Origin: Pararoseomonas sp. SCSIO 73927
Lineage (GTDB): Bacteria; Pseudomonadota; Alphaproteobacteria; Acetobacterales; Acetobacteraceae
Length of the DNA: 64,000 bases
Reading direction: 5' to 3'
Assembly (NCBI RefSeq): GCF_037040815.1
Contig: NZ_CP146232.1
Span: 4,930,001-4,994,000, forward strand
Positions within the stretch are counted from its first letter, which is position 1. The number at the start of each line of letters is the position of its first letter. The notes beneath the pieces were generated by a model. That model saw nothing but the letters and a program-made list of their open reading frames with translations, did not search any database and was not told the DNA's origin. Positions 44,789 to 54,436 of the stretch are shown here, one piece after another. The translations under genes were made by a program, and so were the position numbers.

Positions 44789-44896
44789 TCTGCCGGGAGG
44801 GGTTCCGGCCCCTCCCCGCCTCCTGTCGCTGGCACTCGCCTGCCCCCTGGGGCAGGATGCGACCGCGTTGATTATGCCCATCAGAGGAACGCTGAG

Positions 44897-46123
44897 ATGA
44901 ACGTCGTCACCCAGGTGTTGCCGGAGGCCCCGCAGGCCCGCGTTCCGCAGAAGATGGGCAGCTTCGTGTGGGAGGACCCGCTACTGCTCGAGGAGCAGCT
45001 GACGGAGGACGAGCGCATGATCCGCGACGCGGCGCGCGACTTCTGCCAGTCCAAGCTGCTGCCCCGCGTGATCGAGGCGACCCGGCGCGAGCACTTCGAC
45101 CGCGAGATCATGAACGAGTTCGGGGAGATGGGCTTCCTCGGCGCGACCCTGGACAGCCACGGCTGCGCCGGCGTCGGCTACGTCTCCTACGGCCTGATCT
45201 CGCGCGAGGTGGAGCGGGTGGACAGCGGCTATCGCTCCGCCTTCTCCGTGCAGTCCTCTCTGGTGATGTACCCGATCCACGCCTTCGGCTCCGAGGAGCA
45301 GAAGGACAAGTATCTGCCGAAGCTCCGCACCGGCGAGTTCGTCGGCTGCTTCGGCCTGACCGAGCCCGACGCCGGCTCCGATCCCAACTCCATGCGCACC
45401 CGCGCCAAGAAGGTCGATGGCGGCTATCTCGTCTCCGGCTCCAAGACCTGGATCTCCAATTCCCCGATCGCCGACGTCTTCGTGGTCTGGGCGAAGGACG
45501 ACGAGGGCGTGCTGCGCGGCTTCATCCTCGAGAAGGGCATGAAGGGCCTCACCGCCCCGAAAATCGAGGGCAAGCTCTCGCTCCGCGCCTCCGTCACCGG
45601 CATGATCATGATGGACGAGGTCTTCGTGCCGGAGGAGAACCGCCTGCCCGGCGTGAAGTCCCTCGCCGGCCCCTTCTCCTGCCTCAACCGCGCCCGCTAC
45701 GGCATTTCCTGGGGCGTGCTGGGCGCGGCCGAGGATTGCTGGATGCGCGCCCGCGAGTACACGCTGGGCCGCAAGATGTTCGGCAAGCCCCTGGCGCAGA
45801 CTCAGCTGATCCAGAAGAAGCTGGCGGACATGCAGACCGAGATCGCGCTCGGCCTGCAGGGCGTGCTGCGGCTCGGCCGGCTTTTCGACGAGCACAAGGC
45901 CGCGCCGGAGATGATCTCCATGATGAAGCGGAACAACTGCGGCAAGGCGCTGGATATCGCCCGCGTGTCCCGCGACATGCACGGCGGCAACGGGATCGTA
46001 GACGAGTACCACGTGATCCGCCACGTCATGAACCTGGAGACGGTGAACACCTATGAGGGCACGCACGACGTGCACGCCCTTATCCTCGGCCGCGCGCAGA
46101 CCGGGCTGAACGCCTTCGGCTGA
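44897..46123 (+). CDS. gcdH: Glutaryl-CoA dehydrogenase
   Basis: FAD-dependent acyl-CoA dehydrogenase that oxidises and decarboxylates glutaryl-CoA to crotonyl-CoA in lysine and tryptophan breakdown. 408 aa. Motifs: [67 protein letters not shown] with the glutarate-binding Arg, and catalytic Glu387 in [16 protein letters not shown]. These sequences are specific to GcdH rather than straight-chain dehydrogenases. ATG with GAGGAACG upstream. No CoA-transferase or LysR partner is adjacent, unlike in many pseudomonads. A UUCG-capped terminator follows. Confidence 0.95.
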   Translation: MNVVTQVLPEAPQARVPQKMGSFVWEDPLLLEEQLTEDERMIRDAARDFCQSKLLPRVIEATRREHFDREIMNEFGEMGFLGATLDSHGCAGVGYVSYGLISREVERVDSGYRSAFSVQSSLVMYPIHAFGSEEQKDKYLPKLRTGEFVGCFGLTEPDAGSDPNSMRTRAKKVDGGYLVSGSKTWISNSPIADVFVVWAKDDEGVLRGFILEKGMKGLTAPKIEGKLSLRASVTGMIMMDEVFVPEENRLPGVKSLAGPFSCLNRARYGISWGVLGAAEDCWMRAREYTLGRKMFGKPLAQTQLIQKKLADMQTEIALGLQGVLRLGRLFDEHKAAPEMISMMKRNNCGKALDIARVSRDMHGGNGIVDEYHVIRHVMNLETVNTYEGTHDVHALILGRAQTGLNAFG

Positions 46124-46146
46124 TCCGCGCCGCACGACGTCGAGAG

Positions 46147-46175
46147 GGGGCGGTCCTTCGGGGCCGCCCCTTCCT
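46147..46175 (+). terminator. UUCG-capped terminator after gcdH
   Basis: Ten-base-pair stem (46147-46156 with 46161-46170, one G-T pair) closed by TTCG, followed by TTCCTGTTT. It lies 23 bp after the gcdH stop and 20 bp before the next start. Confidence 0.75.
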
Positions 46176-46190
46176 GTTTCAGGAACCATC

Positions 46191-47483
46191 ATGCGCGTGA
46201 CAGTCGAGGCCTTGGGCGCCGCCGGGGACGGCATCGCCCGCGAACCATCGGGAGGCACGGGGGCCGGCCGCCCCCTCTTCATCCCCTTCGCCCTGCCCGG
46301 TGAGACCGTGGAGGCCGAGCCCGGCCCAGCGCGCGGCGAGGGCCGCGCCGCCACCCTTGTGGCGGTCGAGACCCCCTCCCCCGACCGCGTCCCGCCGCCC
46401 TGCCCGCATTTCGGCACCTGCGGTGGCTGCGCCGTGCAGCACCTGTCCCCGCCCGCCGTCGCCGCCTGGAAGGCCGCCCGCGTGGTGGAGGCCCTCTCCC
46501 GCGCCGGCTTCCCGGGCATCGCGGTGGAGCCGGCCACCCCCAGCCCGCCCAACAGCCGCCGCCGGGCAGACTTCGCGCTGCGGCGCCGGCCGGACGGTAT
46601 CACGGTCGGCTTCCACGCCCGCGGCAGCGCCGAGCCCTTTGACATGGCGGCCTGTTTCGTGATCGACCCGCGCCTGCTTGCCCTGGTGGCCCCGCTGCGC
46701 GCGATGCTGTCGGGCCTGCCCGCCCTGAAGCGCGCGGGATCGGCCATGGTGAACCTGCTGGACAGCGGCCCGGACCTCTGGCTGCGGACCGACGCGGCGC
46801 TGACCCCGGCGGACCGCACGAAGCTTGCCGCCTTCGCGGCGGCGAACGGCATCCCCCGCATCGCCTGGTCCAGGGAGGGCACGCGCGATACGCCGGAGAT
46901 CGCCGCCCAGTCCGGCCCGGTGCAGGCCGTGCTCGCGGGCAATGCCGTCAGCCCAGCCCCCGGCGCCTTCCTGCAGGCCACGCCGCAGGGCGAGGCCGCC
47001 ATCGCCGCCGCCGTGCTGGCCGGGCTGCCGAAGCGGCTGCCCGGCAAGCCCCGGATCATTGAGCTGCACGCCGGCCTCGGTACCCTCACCTTCCCGCTCG
47101 CCGGCAAGGGCCGGGTGGACGCCTTCGAGGGGGCGCCCGAGGCCGCCGCCGCCCTGCACGCCGCCGCCGGCCGCGCCGGTGCCCGCGTGAAGGCGACCCG
47201 ACGCGACCTGGTCCGCCAGCCGCTTCTCCCCCCCGAGCTGAACGGCGCCGCCGCGCTCGTACTGGACCCGCCCTTCGCCGGCGCCGCGGAGCAGGCCGCG
47301 ATCCTTGCCCGCTCCACCGTGCCGCGGGTGATCTACGTCTCCTGCAACCCCGCCGCCCTGTCCCGGGACCTCGTCCCCTTCGCCCGGGCGCCGGGCTGGC
47401 GGGTGGCGGGCGCGGTGGCGGTAGACCAGTTCCTCTGGTCCTCCCAGGTGGAGGCGGTCGTCACCCTCGCGCGGGGGTCCTGA
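46191..47483 (+). CDS. TrmA/RlmD-type RNA uracil-C5 methyltransferase
   Basis: SAM-dependent m5U methyltransferase for rRNA or tRNA, 430 aa. A TRAM-like N-terminal part (about 1-65) is followed by the iron-sulfur cysteines CPHFGTCGGCAVQH (71-84), a central domain, then the Rossmann fold with IIELHAGLGTLTFPLAG, DPPFAGAAEQA, and the catalytic VSCNPAALSRDL with the nucleophilic Cys. ATG with AGGAA upstream. Whether it modifies 23S rRNA U747/U1939 or another site cannot be decided by eye. After its stop comes a three-unit 14-nt tandem repeat. Confidence 0.9.
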   Translation: MRVTVEALGAAGDGIAREPSGGTGAGRPLFIPFALPGETVEAEPGPARGEGRAATLVAVETPSPDRVPPPCPHFGTCGGCAVQHLSPPAVAAWKAARVVEALSRAGFPGIAVEPATPSPPNSRRRADFALRRRPDGITVGFHARGSAEPFDMAACFVIDPRLLALVAPLRAMLSGLPALKRAGSAMVNLLDSGPDLWLRTDAALTPADRTKLAAFAAANGIPRIAWSREGTRDTPEIAAQSGPVQAVLAGNAVSPAPGAFLQATPQGEAAIAAAVLAGLPKRLPGKPRIIELHAGLGTLTFPLAGKGRVDAFEGAPEAAAALHAAAGRAGARVKATRRDLVRQPLLPPELNGAAALVLDPPFAGAAEQAAILARSTVPRVIYVSCNPAALSRDLVPFARAPGWRVAGAVAVDQFLWSSQVEAVVTLARGS

Positions 47484-47520
47484 AGCGAGGGGCCTGAAGC
47501 GTGGACCCTGAAGCGTGGGC
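47479..47520. repeat. Three tandem 14-nt units at gene end
   Basis: CCTGAAGCGAGGGG (47479), CCTGAAGCGTGGAC (47493) and CCTGAAGCGTGGGC (47507). The first unit contains the TGA stop of the RNA methyltransferase gene, so the array begins at the stop codon. The last two units differ by one base. Confidence 0.85.
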
Positions 47521-47577
47521 CTTGATTAAGCCACGCGCCTCCGGAACTCTTCGGCTCCGCCCGAAGGAACCGGACCC

Positions 47578-48561
47578 ATGGATCGACGCGCGCTGCTTGC
47601 GGCCGGCCTCGCCGCCCCTGCCCTGATCCCGGCCGCGATGGCCCAGACTGCGGCTACCGCGCCGGCGGCCGCGCCGCCCCCGCCGCAGGCGCCCGGCTTC
47701 TACCGCTTCCGCGTCGGCACCGCCCTCGTCACCATGGTGCATGACGGCCAGGGCGCCCGCCCCAACCCGACCCAGGGCTTCGTCCGCAACGCCTCGGCGG
47801 AGGAGGTCACCACCTCCCTCCGCGCCCAGGGGCTGGACCCCGCGCAGATCACGATCCCCTTCACCATCCCCGTGGTCCGCACCGCGCGCGGCACGGTGAT
47901 GTTCGACACGGGCAACGGCCCCCAGACGGCGGCCGACAGCCGGATCGGGCAGCTCCAGGCGAACCTCTCCGCGGCGGGGATCGACCCCGCCTCGATCGAC
48001 ATCATCGCCTTCACCCATTTCCACGGCGACCATATCGGCGGCCTGCTGGACGGCAGCGGCAACGCCGCCTTCCCGCGCGCCCGGGTCGTGGTGCCGGAAA
48101 AGGAGTGGGCCTTCTGGATGGACGAGGGTCAGGCGGCCCGCGCGCCGGAGGCCATGCGCCCGGCCTTCGCCAATGTCCGCCGCCGCTTCGCGCCCTATGA
48201 TTCGCGGATCGAGCGGATCGGCGACGGCGCCGAGGTCCTGCCGGGCCTCCGCGGTATCGACACGCCCGGCCACACGCCCGGCCACATGTCCTTCCAGCTC
48301 ACGGATGGTACCGCATCTCTGATGATCCTGGGCGACCTGACCAACCGGCCGGAGCTGAACCTCGCCAATCCCGGCTGGCACCTCGTCTTCGACATGGACC
48401 CGACGATGGCGGAGGCGACCCGCCGCAAGGTCTTCGACCGCGTGGCGGCGGACCGCACCCCCTGTGTCGCCTATCACTGGCCCTTCCCGGCGCGCGGGAC
48501 GGTGGTGAAGGAAGGGAACGGCTACCGGCTCCTGCCCGCGGACTGGTCCAGCGTGCTGTAG
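47578..48561 (+). CDS. Secreted metallo-beta-lactamase-fold hydrolase
   Basis: MBL-superfamily hydrolase, 327 aa, predicted periplasmic. Signal peptide MDRRALLAAGLAAPALIPAA with cleavage near AMAQ, a Pro/Ala linker, then the fold: VMFDTGNGPQT, FTHFHGDHIGGL (the HxHxDH zinc motif), HTPGHMSFQL with a further His, and the C-terminal CVAYHWPFPARG His. Similar proteins are annotated as lactonases or quorum-quenching-type hydrolases, but the substrate is open. ATG start. It stands between two tandem-repeat arrays and is not in an obvious operon. Confidence 0.9.
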   Translation: MDRRALLAAGLAAPALIPAAMAQTAATAPAAAPPPPQAPGFYRFRVGTALVTMVHDGQGARPNPTQGFVRNASAEEVTTSLRAQGLDPAQITIPFTIPVVRTARGTVMFDTGNGPQTAADSRIGQLQANLSAAGIDPASIDIIAFTHFHGDHIGGLLDGSGNAAFPRARVVVPEKEWAFWMDEGQAARAPEAMRPAFANVRRRFAPYDSRIERIGDGAEVLPGLRGIDTPGHTPGHMSFQLTDGTASLMILGDLTNRPELNLANPGWHLVFDMDPTMAEATRRKVFDRVAADRTPCVAYHWPFPARGTVVKEGNGYRLLPADWSSVL

Positions 48562-49005
48562 GGTGGAAGGCGGCGCGGGCCGCCCCGCCGGATAAGCCAG
48601 GCCGGCCTCTCCGCGGCGCAAGGGCGGTGCTCGCGTGTTGCGGGTTCCCGCCTCGCGTGCTCCGCGAGACTTGTTGCACGGGATGGGATATGGTTTGAGG
48701 GTCCGTGCGCCTCCGGACGGCGGCAAGATTGCCGCTGTTCACCGAGGCGGAAGGCGCCCGGCAATGCCGCCAGTCCAGCTGGGAACAGCGGCTGAAACAG
48801 GCGCAGCCGGCCGGCGTCGCTCCGGTTAGCATCTCCAGGTCGGCCGGATCACTGGCCGCCGCGTGATCTTCCGCCAGCGACGGCCGCGTTCCCCATATGG
48901 GAGGTGCGGCAGGGGTCGAGCCGGACAGCTTCTGCTAGAAGGGGGCCGGACCGAGGTGCCGCATCTGGGTCGCCGCCCTGGCGACCGTGACTTCTGGAGT
49001 GTTCC
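48562..49005. other. Intergenic region before ptsN-like gene
   Basis: About 440 bp without a convincing gene on either strand. It holds a small GC hairpin right after the MBL stop (GGCGGC/GCCGCC), CGGCC/GGCCG near 48841-48858, and a 10-bp palindrome CCCATATGGG at 48892-48901. Promoter elements for the downstream gene are probably here, but no clear -35/-10 pair is seen. Minus-strand open frames across it are Arg/Ala/Pro shadows. Confidence 0.5.
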
Positions 49006-49491
49006 ATGGCGATCGCCGACCTGTTCCCCGCCCCCGATGGCATCCTGAGCCTCGGGCCTGCGAACAAGGCCGAGCTCCTCGACATGCTCGCGGCCGAGGC
49101 TGCCCGCCGCCTTGGGCGCCCGGAGGAGGATACCGAGGAGGACGTCCTGCACGCGCTGATGGCGCGGGAGAAGCTGGGGTCCACCGCGCTGGGGCGGGGC
49201 ATCGCGCTGCCGCACGCGCGGCTGGACTGGCTGCAGGAGCCCCTGGCGATCCTGGCTCGGCTGACGCAGCCGATCGACTTCGAGGCCCGCGACGGCGAGC
49301 CGGTGGATCTCGTCTTTCTCGTCCTCTGGCCGGAATCTACGCCCGAGGGTTTCCTGCCCGCCCTCTCCGGCATCTGCCGCGCGCTGCGCGACAACGGGCT
49401 GCCGCGCCGGTTGCGAGGGGCCGGTTCCGCCGCCGAGGCACTGGCGATGCTGCAGGCGATGGACCACGCCGACCCCGACGCCCAACCCTGA
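49006..49491 (+). CDS. ptsN: PTS IIA-Ntr-like regulatory protein
   Basis: EIIA-Ntr-type phosphoryl-acceptor protein, 161 aa. Phospho-His in GIALPHARLD, preceded by LMAREKLGSTALG, and VDLVFLVLWPESTPEGFLPA matches the core. IIA-Ntr proteins respond to nitrogen and energy status and in several bacteria bind potassium transport regulators. ATG start. The gene sits 105 bp before the Mrp antiporter operon and in the same direction; a 4-unit repeat array starting at its stop lies between. A role in controlling cation transport is plausible but inferred. It could be a paralogue, since the classical rpoN-ptsN locus is absent here. Confidence 0.82.
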   Translation: MAIADLFPAPDGILSLGPANKAELLDMLAAEAARRLGRPEEDTEEDVLHALMAREKLGSTALGRGIALPHARLDWLQEPLAILARLTQPIDFEARDGEPVDLVFLVLWPESTPEGFLPALSGICRALRDNGLPRRLRGAGSAAEALAMLQAMDHADPDAQP

Positions 49492-49542
49492 AGGGGTAAT
49501 CCTGACAGGGCGGCCCTGAGAAGGCAGCCCTGAGGAGGCAAC
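49487..49542. repeat. Four tandem 14-nt units at gene end
   Basis: Units at 49487 (CCTGAAGGGGTAAT), 49501 (CCTGACAGGGCGGC), 49515 (CCTGAGAAGGCAGC) and 49529 (CCTGAGGAGGCAAC). Every unit starts CCTGA; the first includes the TGA stop of the ptsN-like gene, just as the array at 47479 starts in the stop of the RNA methyltransferase. Confidence 0.85.
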
Positions 49543-49596
49543 CCGGCGGGCCCGCACGGCCCATCCCCTGGACTCACGGAGAAAGGACGGCGCCCA

Positions 49597-52491
49597 GTGC
49601 CCGACGCCCTCGCCCTTTCGGCTGCCATCGGCCTTCCCTATCTCGGCGCGCTGGTCACCGCGCTGCTCCCGCGCAATGGACGCCAGCTGGAGTCCTGGCT
49701 GGCCGGCGGCGTGGCGCTGCTGACGCTCGCGACCGTCTGGGCGCTCTGGCTCGCCGTGTCCGGAGGTGAGGTGCCGCGGCTGGAGCTGCCCTGGGTGCCG
49801 GAGCTCGGCCTCACCCTCGTCCTGCGCGCGGACGGCCTGGCCCTGGTCTTCGCCGCCATGGTCGCGGGGATCGGCTTCCTCGTCGTGCTCTACGCGCGCT
49901 ACTACATGTCGCCGGACGACCCGATCCCGCGCTTCTTCTCCTTCCTGCTCTTCTTCATGGGCTCGATGATGGGGCTGGTGCTCTCGGGCAACCTCATCCA
50001 GCTCGTCTTCTTCTGGGAGCTGACCAGCCTCTTCTCGTTCCTGCTCATCGGCTACTGGCAGGGATCGGCCGCGGCGCGGGACGGGGCGCGCATCGCGCTC
50101 ACGGTCACGGCGGGCGGCGGGCTCGCGCTCTTCGCGGGCGTGCTGCTGCTGGGCCACATCACCGGGTCCTACGACCTGGACCGCGTGCTGGCGGCGGGCG
50201 ACATCATCCGCGCCCACCCGCTCTACACCCCCGCGCTGGTGCTGATCCTGCTGGGCGCCCTGACGAAGAGCGCGCAGTTCCCCTTCCACTTCTGGTTGCC
50301 GCAGGCGATGGCGGCGCCCACCCCGGTCTCGGCCTACCTGCACTCCGCCACGCTGGTGAAGGCCGGCATCTTCCTCATGGCCCGGCTCTGGCCTGCCCTG
50401 GCCGGCACGGAGGAGTGGTTCTGGATTGTCAGCACCTGCGGCATGGTGACCCTGCTGCTGGGTGCCTACGTCGCGATCTTCCAGCACGATCTGAAGGGCC
50501 TTCTGGCCTATTCCACCATCAGCCATCTCGGGCTCATCACCCTGCTGCTAGGCCTGAACAGCCCGCTGGCCCTGGTGGCCGCGGTCTTCCACACCATGAA
50601 CCACGCGACCTTCAAGGCCTCGCTCTTCATGGCCGCCGGCATCATCGACCACGAGACGGGCACGCGCGACATCCGGCGCCTGTCCGGCCTCAACCGTTCC
50701 ATGCCCTTCACCGCGCGGCTGGCGCTGGTGGCCGCCGCCGCCATGGCGGGCGTGCCGCTGCTGAACGGCTTCATCTCCAAGGAGATGTTCTTCACGGAGG
50801 CGCTGACCGCCGCCTCCGCCCCCACCCTGCTGCACAGCGTGCTGCCGATCGCGGCGTTGGTGGCCAGCGTGCTGGCCGTGGCCTACTCGCTGCGCTTCAT
50901 CCACGGTGCCTTCTTTGGCCCGGACACGGACGACCTGCCCCGCACCCCGCACGAGCCACCGCAGTGGATGCGCGTGCCAGTGGAGGTGCTGGTCTTCCTC
51001 TGCATGGTCGTGGGCATCCTGCCGGCCGCCACCATCGGGCCCTATCTCGACGTCGCCGTCCGCTCGGTGCTGGGGGCCGGCACGCCGGAGTACAGCCTGG
51101 CGGTGTGGCACGGCTTCAACCTGCCGCTGGTGCTGAGCCTCTTTGCCCTGATGCTCGGCGTGCTGCTCTACCGCCTGCTGCAGCGCCACTTCGCCGCCGG
51201 AGTGGAAGGCACGCCGCTGATGCGCCGCCTGGATGGCCGCCGCATCTTCGACCGCACCATGGTCTTCCTCTCCTGGCGCTTCGCCCGCACCCTGGAGCGG
51301 CTGCTGGGGACGAGCCGGCTGCAGATGCAGCTGCGCCTGATGGTCTGCGCCGCCTTCCTGGCCGGGGCACTGGCCCTGATGCCCCACGGGCTCCGGCTGG
51401 GCGCGGTGACGCTGACGGGTGTGGACCCGGTGGTGGCGCTGATCTGGCTGGTGGGGGCGGGCTGCGCCGTCGGCGCCGCCTACCAGGCCAAGTATCACCG
51501 GCTGGCGGCGCTGATCATGCTCGGCGGCGCGGGGCTGGCCACCTGCCTCACCTTCATCTGGTTCTCCGCCCCCGACCTGGCGCTGACCCAGCTGCTGGTG
51601 GAGGTGGTGACGACGGTGCTGATGCTGCTCGGCCTGCGCTGGCTGCCCAAGCGGCTGGAGTTCGAGAACGCGTCCCGCGCCCTGCTGCCGCGCCTGCGCC
51701 GCGCGCGCGACTTCGTCATCGCCGTCGCGGCCGGCGCGGGGCTGACCGCCATCTCCTACGCCACGATGACGCGGCCCTCGCCCGACGGCATCTCCCGCCA
51801 CTTCCTGGAGCGCGCCTACACGGAGGGCGGCGGCACCAACGTGGTGAACGTCATCCTCGTGGATTTCCGCGGCTTCGACACGCTGGGCGAGATCACCGTG
51901 CTCGGCATCGTGGCGCTGACCGTCTTCGCCCTGCTGCGGCGCTTCCGCCCGGCGCCCGAGAGCATCGGCGTGCCGGACCAGCAGAGGGGCGGCGACGGGA
52001 ACTGGCTTCTGGTGCCCGGCGCCATCATGCGGTTGATGTTCCCGGTGATCCTGACCGTCGCGATCTTCCTGCTGCTGCGCGGGCACGACCTGCCCGGCGG
52101 CGGCTTCGCCGCGGGGCTGATGATGTCGGTCGCCATCCTGCTGCAGTACATGGCCGCCGGCACGCGCTGGGTGGATGACCACCTGCGGGTGCGCCCGCTG
52201 CGCTGGATGGGGGGCGGGCTGCTGCTGGCGGCCGGCACGGGCGCCGCCGCCCTGGTCGCGGGGCGGCCCTTCCTCACCTCCTACTTCGCCTACGCGGATC
52301 TTGGCTGGCTGGGGAAACTGCCGGTGGCCAGCGCGGTGCTGTTCGATCTCGGCGTCTTCGCCCTCGTCTTCGGGGCCACGGTGCTGATGCTCATCGCCAT
52401 CGCGCACCAGTCCGTCCGCAGCCCCAAGCCGGCGCGCCGCATCCGTCCGGAGCGCGCGCCGCCGGCCCCCGCCATCGCCGGAGACGACTGA
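49597..52491 (+). CDS. mrpA: Mrp/Pha antiporter subunit A (fused A and B)
   Basis: Largest subunit of the multi-protein Na+ or K+/H+ antiporter in the inner membrane, 964 aa. Residues 1-600 resemble complex I NuoL: HSATLVKAGIFLMARL, FQHDLKGLLAYSTISHLGL, NHATFKASLFMAAGIIDHE. The C-terminal part from about 800 holds the MrpB-like segment FRGHDLPGGGF-like LRGHDLPGGGFAAGLMMSVA, so A and B are fused as in group 2 (PhaAB) systems. GTG start with AAGGA upstream. Its stop overlaps the ATG of subunit C by one base. Confidence 0.95.
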   Translation: MPDALALSAAIGLPYLGALVTALLPRNGRQLESWLAGGVALLTLATVWALWLAVSGGEVPRLELPWVPELGLTLVLRADGLALVFAAMVAGIGFLVVLYARYYMSPDDPIPRFFSFLLFFMGSMMGLVLSGNLIQLVFFWELTSLFSFLLIGYWQGSAAARDGARIALTVTAGGGLALFAGVLLLGHITGSYDLDRVLAAGDIIRAHPLYTPALVLILLGALTKSAQFPFHFWLPQAMAAPTPVSAYLHSATLVKAGIFLMARLWPALAGTEEWFWIVSTCGMVTLLLGAYVAIFQHDLKGLLAYSTISHLGLITLLLGLNSPLALVAAVFHTMNHATFKASLFMAAGIIDHETGTRDIRRLSGLNRSMPFTARLALVAAAAMAGVPLLNGFISKEMFFTEALTAASAPTLLHSVLPIAALVASVLAVAYSLRFIHGAFFGPDTDDLPRTPHEPPQWMRVPVEVLVFLCMVVGILPAATIGPYLDVAVRSVLGAGTPEYSLAVWHGFNLPLVLSLFALMLGVLLYRLLQRHFAAGVEGTPLMRRLDGRRIFDRTMVFLSWRFARTLERLLGTSRLQMQLRLMVCAAFLAGALALMPHGLRLGAVTLTGVDPVVALIWLVGAGCAVGAAYQAKYHRLAALIMLGGAGLATCLTFIWFSAPDLALTQLLVEVVTTVLMLLGLRWLPKRLEFENASRALLPRLRRARDFVIAVAAGAGLTAISYATMTRPSPDGISRHFLERAYTEGGGTNVVNVILVDFRGFDTLGEITVLGIVALTVFALLRRFRPAPESIGVPDQQRGGDGNWLLVPGAIMRLMFPVILTVAIFLLLRGHDLPGGGFAAGLMMSVAILLQYMAAGTRWVDDHLRVRPLRWMGGGLLLAAGTGAAALVAGRPFLTSYFAYADLGWLGKLPVASAVLFDLGVFALVFGATVLMLIAIAHQSVRSPKPARRIRPERAPPAPAIAGDD

Positions 52492-52835
52492 TGGAACTCA
52501 TCCTTGCCCTCTCCATCGGCGTGCTCGGCGGCTCCGGCGTGTGGCTGCTGATGCGGCCGCGCACCTTCCAGCTCATCATCGGGCTCTCGCTGCTCTCCTA
52601 CGCCGTGAACCTGTTCATCTTCAGCATGGGGCGCTTCCCCGTGGGCCGGCCGCCGATCCTGGAGCCCGGCACCTCCGGCGACCCCGCCGCCTTCGCGGAT
52701 CCGCTGCCGCAATCCCTGGTGCTGACCGCCATCGTCATCGGCTTCGCCACCACGGCGCTCTTCCTCGTCGTCATGCTGGCCGCGCGCGGCCTGACCGGCG
52801 GCGACCACGTGGACGGAAGGGGGCCGGGGCGGTGA
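52491..52835 (+). CDS. mrpC: Mrp antiporter subunit C
   Basis: NuoK-like membrane subunit, 114 aa. Three helices: LILALSIGVLGGSGVWLLM, FQLIIGLSLLSYAVNLFIFS and LVLTAIVIGFATTALFLVVM, with the conserved DPLPQSLVLTAIVIGFA. The loop DPAAFADPLPQ matches the family. Overlaps subunits A (1 bp) and D (GTGA). Normal length. Confidence 0.94.
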   Translation: MELILALSIGVLGGSGVWLLMRPRTFQLIIGLSLLSYAVNLFIFSMGRFPVGRPPILEPGTSGDPAAFADPLPQSLVLTAIVIGFATTALFLVVMLAARGLTGGDHVDGRGPGR

Positions 52836-54436
52836 GCGGCTGGATGCAGCACCTGGCGGTCCTGCCGATCATCGTGCCGCTCCTGGCGGGCGCCCTCATG
52901 ATCCCGATGGAGGACCAGCGCGGCCGGCTGCGCGCGGCGCTCGGCGTGATCTCGGCGCTGGCGCTGATACCGATCGCCGCGGCGCTGGCCTGGCAGGCCC
53001 ATGCCGGGGACGGGATCGTCACCGTCTATCGCCTGGGCAATTGGCCAGCCACCTTCGGCATCGTGCTGGTGGCGGACCGGCTGGCGGCGCTGATGCTGGT
53101 GCTGACGGCGGTGCTGGGCTTCTCCGCCCTGCTCTTCTCCCTCACGCGCTGGCAGCGGGTGGGATCGCACTTCCACCCGCTGTTCCAGTTCCAGCTCATG
53201 GGCCTCAACGGCGCCTTCCTCACGGGGGACCTGTTCAACCTCTTCGTCTTCTTCGAGGTGCTCCTGGCCGCCTCCTACGGCCTCGCGCTGCACGGTTCCG
53301 GCGTCGCGCGCGTGAAGGCGGGGCTGCACTACATCTCCATCAACCTCGCCGCCTCGCTGCTCTTCCTCATCGGCGTCTCCATGATCTACGGCGTGGCCGG
53401 CACGCTGAACATGGCGGATCTCGCCGCCCGCATCCCGCAGATGCCGGCGGAGGACCGCCCGCTGCTGGAGGCGGGCGCGGCGATCCTCGGCACCGCCTTC
53501 CTGGTGAAGGCGGCCATGTGGCCGCTGGGCTTCTGGCTCGGCCCAACCTACGCCGCCGCGAGCCCGCCCGCCGCCGCGATCTTCTCCCTGATGAGCAAGG
53601 TCGGCGTTTACGCCGTGCTGCGCCTCTCCCTCCTGCTGTTCGGGGCGGATGCCGGGGGCTCCGCCGGGTTCGGCAACACCTTCCTGCTCGCGGGCGGTAT
53701 CATGACGATCGGCTTCGGCGCCGTCTCCGTCCTCGCCACGCAGGACCTGTCGCGCCTCGCCGGGGCCTGCGTGCTCATCTCCTCGGGCACCCTGCTCGCG
53801 GCGGTCGGCGCGGGGCAGGTCGCAGTCACGGGCGGGGCGCTGATCTACCTCGCCAGCTCGGCGCTCGCGATCGGCGCGCTGTTCCTGCTGATCGAGCTGC
53901 TGGAGCGCGGGCGCGAGATCGGTGCCGACGTGTTGGCCGTTACGCTCGAGGCCTTCGGCGACGGCGACGAGGACGACGAGCACGAGGACGAGGAGAGCGG
54001 CGAGTCCATCCCCGCCACCATGGCGATCCTCGGCGTCTCCTTCCTGTGCTGCGCGCTGGTCCTGGCCGGGCTGCCGCCGCTCTCCGGCTTCATCGGCAAG
54101 TTCGCCATGCTCTCCGGCATCCTGAACCCGGATGGGCTGGGCAGCGGGCCCGCCGGGCTTCCGATCTCCGGCTGGGCCCTCCTGGCCGCGCTCGTGCTGT
54201 CCGGCTTCGCCACCGTGCTGGCCATGGCGCGCGCGGGCATCCGCAGCCTCTGGGCCACGGAGCGGAGCGTGCCGATGGTCGGCATGGCGGAGATCGCGCC
54301 GGTGCTGCTCCTGATCGGCCTCTGCGTCGCCATGACCGCGGCGGCGGGACCGGTGACGCGCTACATGCAGGCCGCCGCCACCTCGCTGCACGCGCCGCAG
54401 GATTATGTGCGCGGCGTGACGGGAGACAGCCGATGA
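52832..54436 (+). CDS. mrpD: Mrp antiporter subunit D
   Basis: NuoN/NuoM-like proton-translocating subunit, 534 aa, about 14 helices. Family features: TGDLFNLFVFFEVLLAASYG, GLHYISINLAASLLFLIGV, FLVKAAMWPLGFWLGPTYAA with the key Lys, and PPLSGFIGKFAML. A strongly acidic loop (GDGDEDDEHEDEESGE) lies near residue 380; related Pha-type D subunits also carry acidic loops there. Start is GTG in a GTGA overlap with subunit C. An ATG-based reading from further upstream is out of frame with subunit C and not used. Confidence 0.94.
   Translation: MSGWMQHLAVLPIIVPLLAGALMIPMEDQRGRLRAALGVISALALIPIAAALAWQAHAGDGIVTVYRLGNWPATFGIVLVADRLAALMLVLTAVLGFSALLFSLTRWQRVGSHFHPLFQFQLMGLNGAFLTGDLFNLFVFFEVLLAASYGLALHGSGVARVKAGLHYISINLAASLLFLIGVSMIYGVAGTLNMADLAARIPQMPAEDRPLLEAGAAILGTAFLVKAAMWPLGFWLGPTYAAASPPAAAIFSLMSKVGVYAVLRLSLLLFGADAGGSAGFGNTFLLAGGIMTIGFGAVSVLATQDLSRLAGACVLISSGTLLAAVGAGQVAVTGGALIYLASSALAIGALFLLIELLERGREIGADVLAVTLEAFGDGDEDDEHEDEESGESIPATMAILGVSFLCCALVLAGLPPLSGFIGKFAMLSGILNPDGLGSGPAGLPISGWALLAALVLSGFATVLAMARAGIRSLWATERSVPMVGMAEIAPVLLLIGLCVAMTAAAGPVTRYMQAAATSLHAPQDYVRGVTGDSR

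Noticed and set aside
41549..44881. 1110-codon minus-strand open frame opposite the helicase gene
   Set aside because: Low-complexity Val/Ala/Gly/His sequence mirrors the helicase codons; no ribosome site or family motif.
48299..48832. Minus-strand frames after the metallo-hydrolase
   Set aside because: They overlap the metallo-hydrolase gene or have no ribosome site, and show random Arg/Pro/Ser composition.
53041..54432. Upstream extension of the mrpE frame
   Set aside because: It is out of frame across mrpD; the ATGA overlap at 54433 gives the family-length protein.
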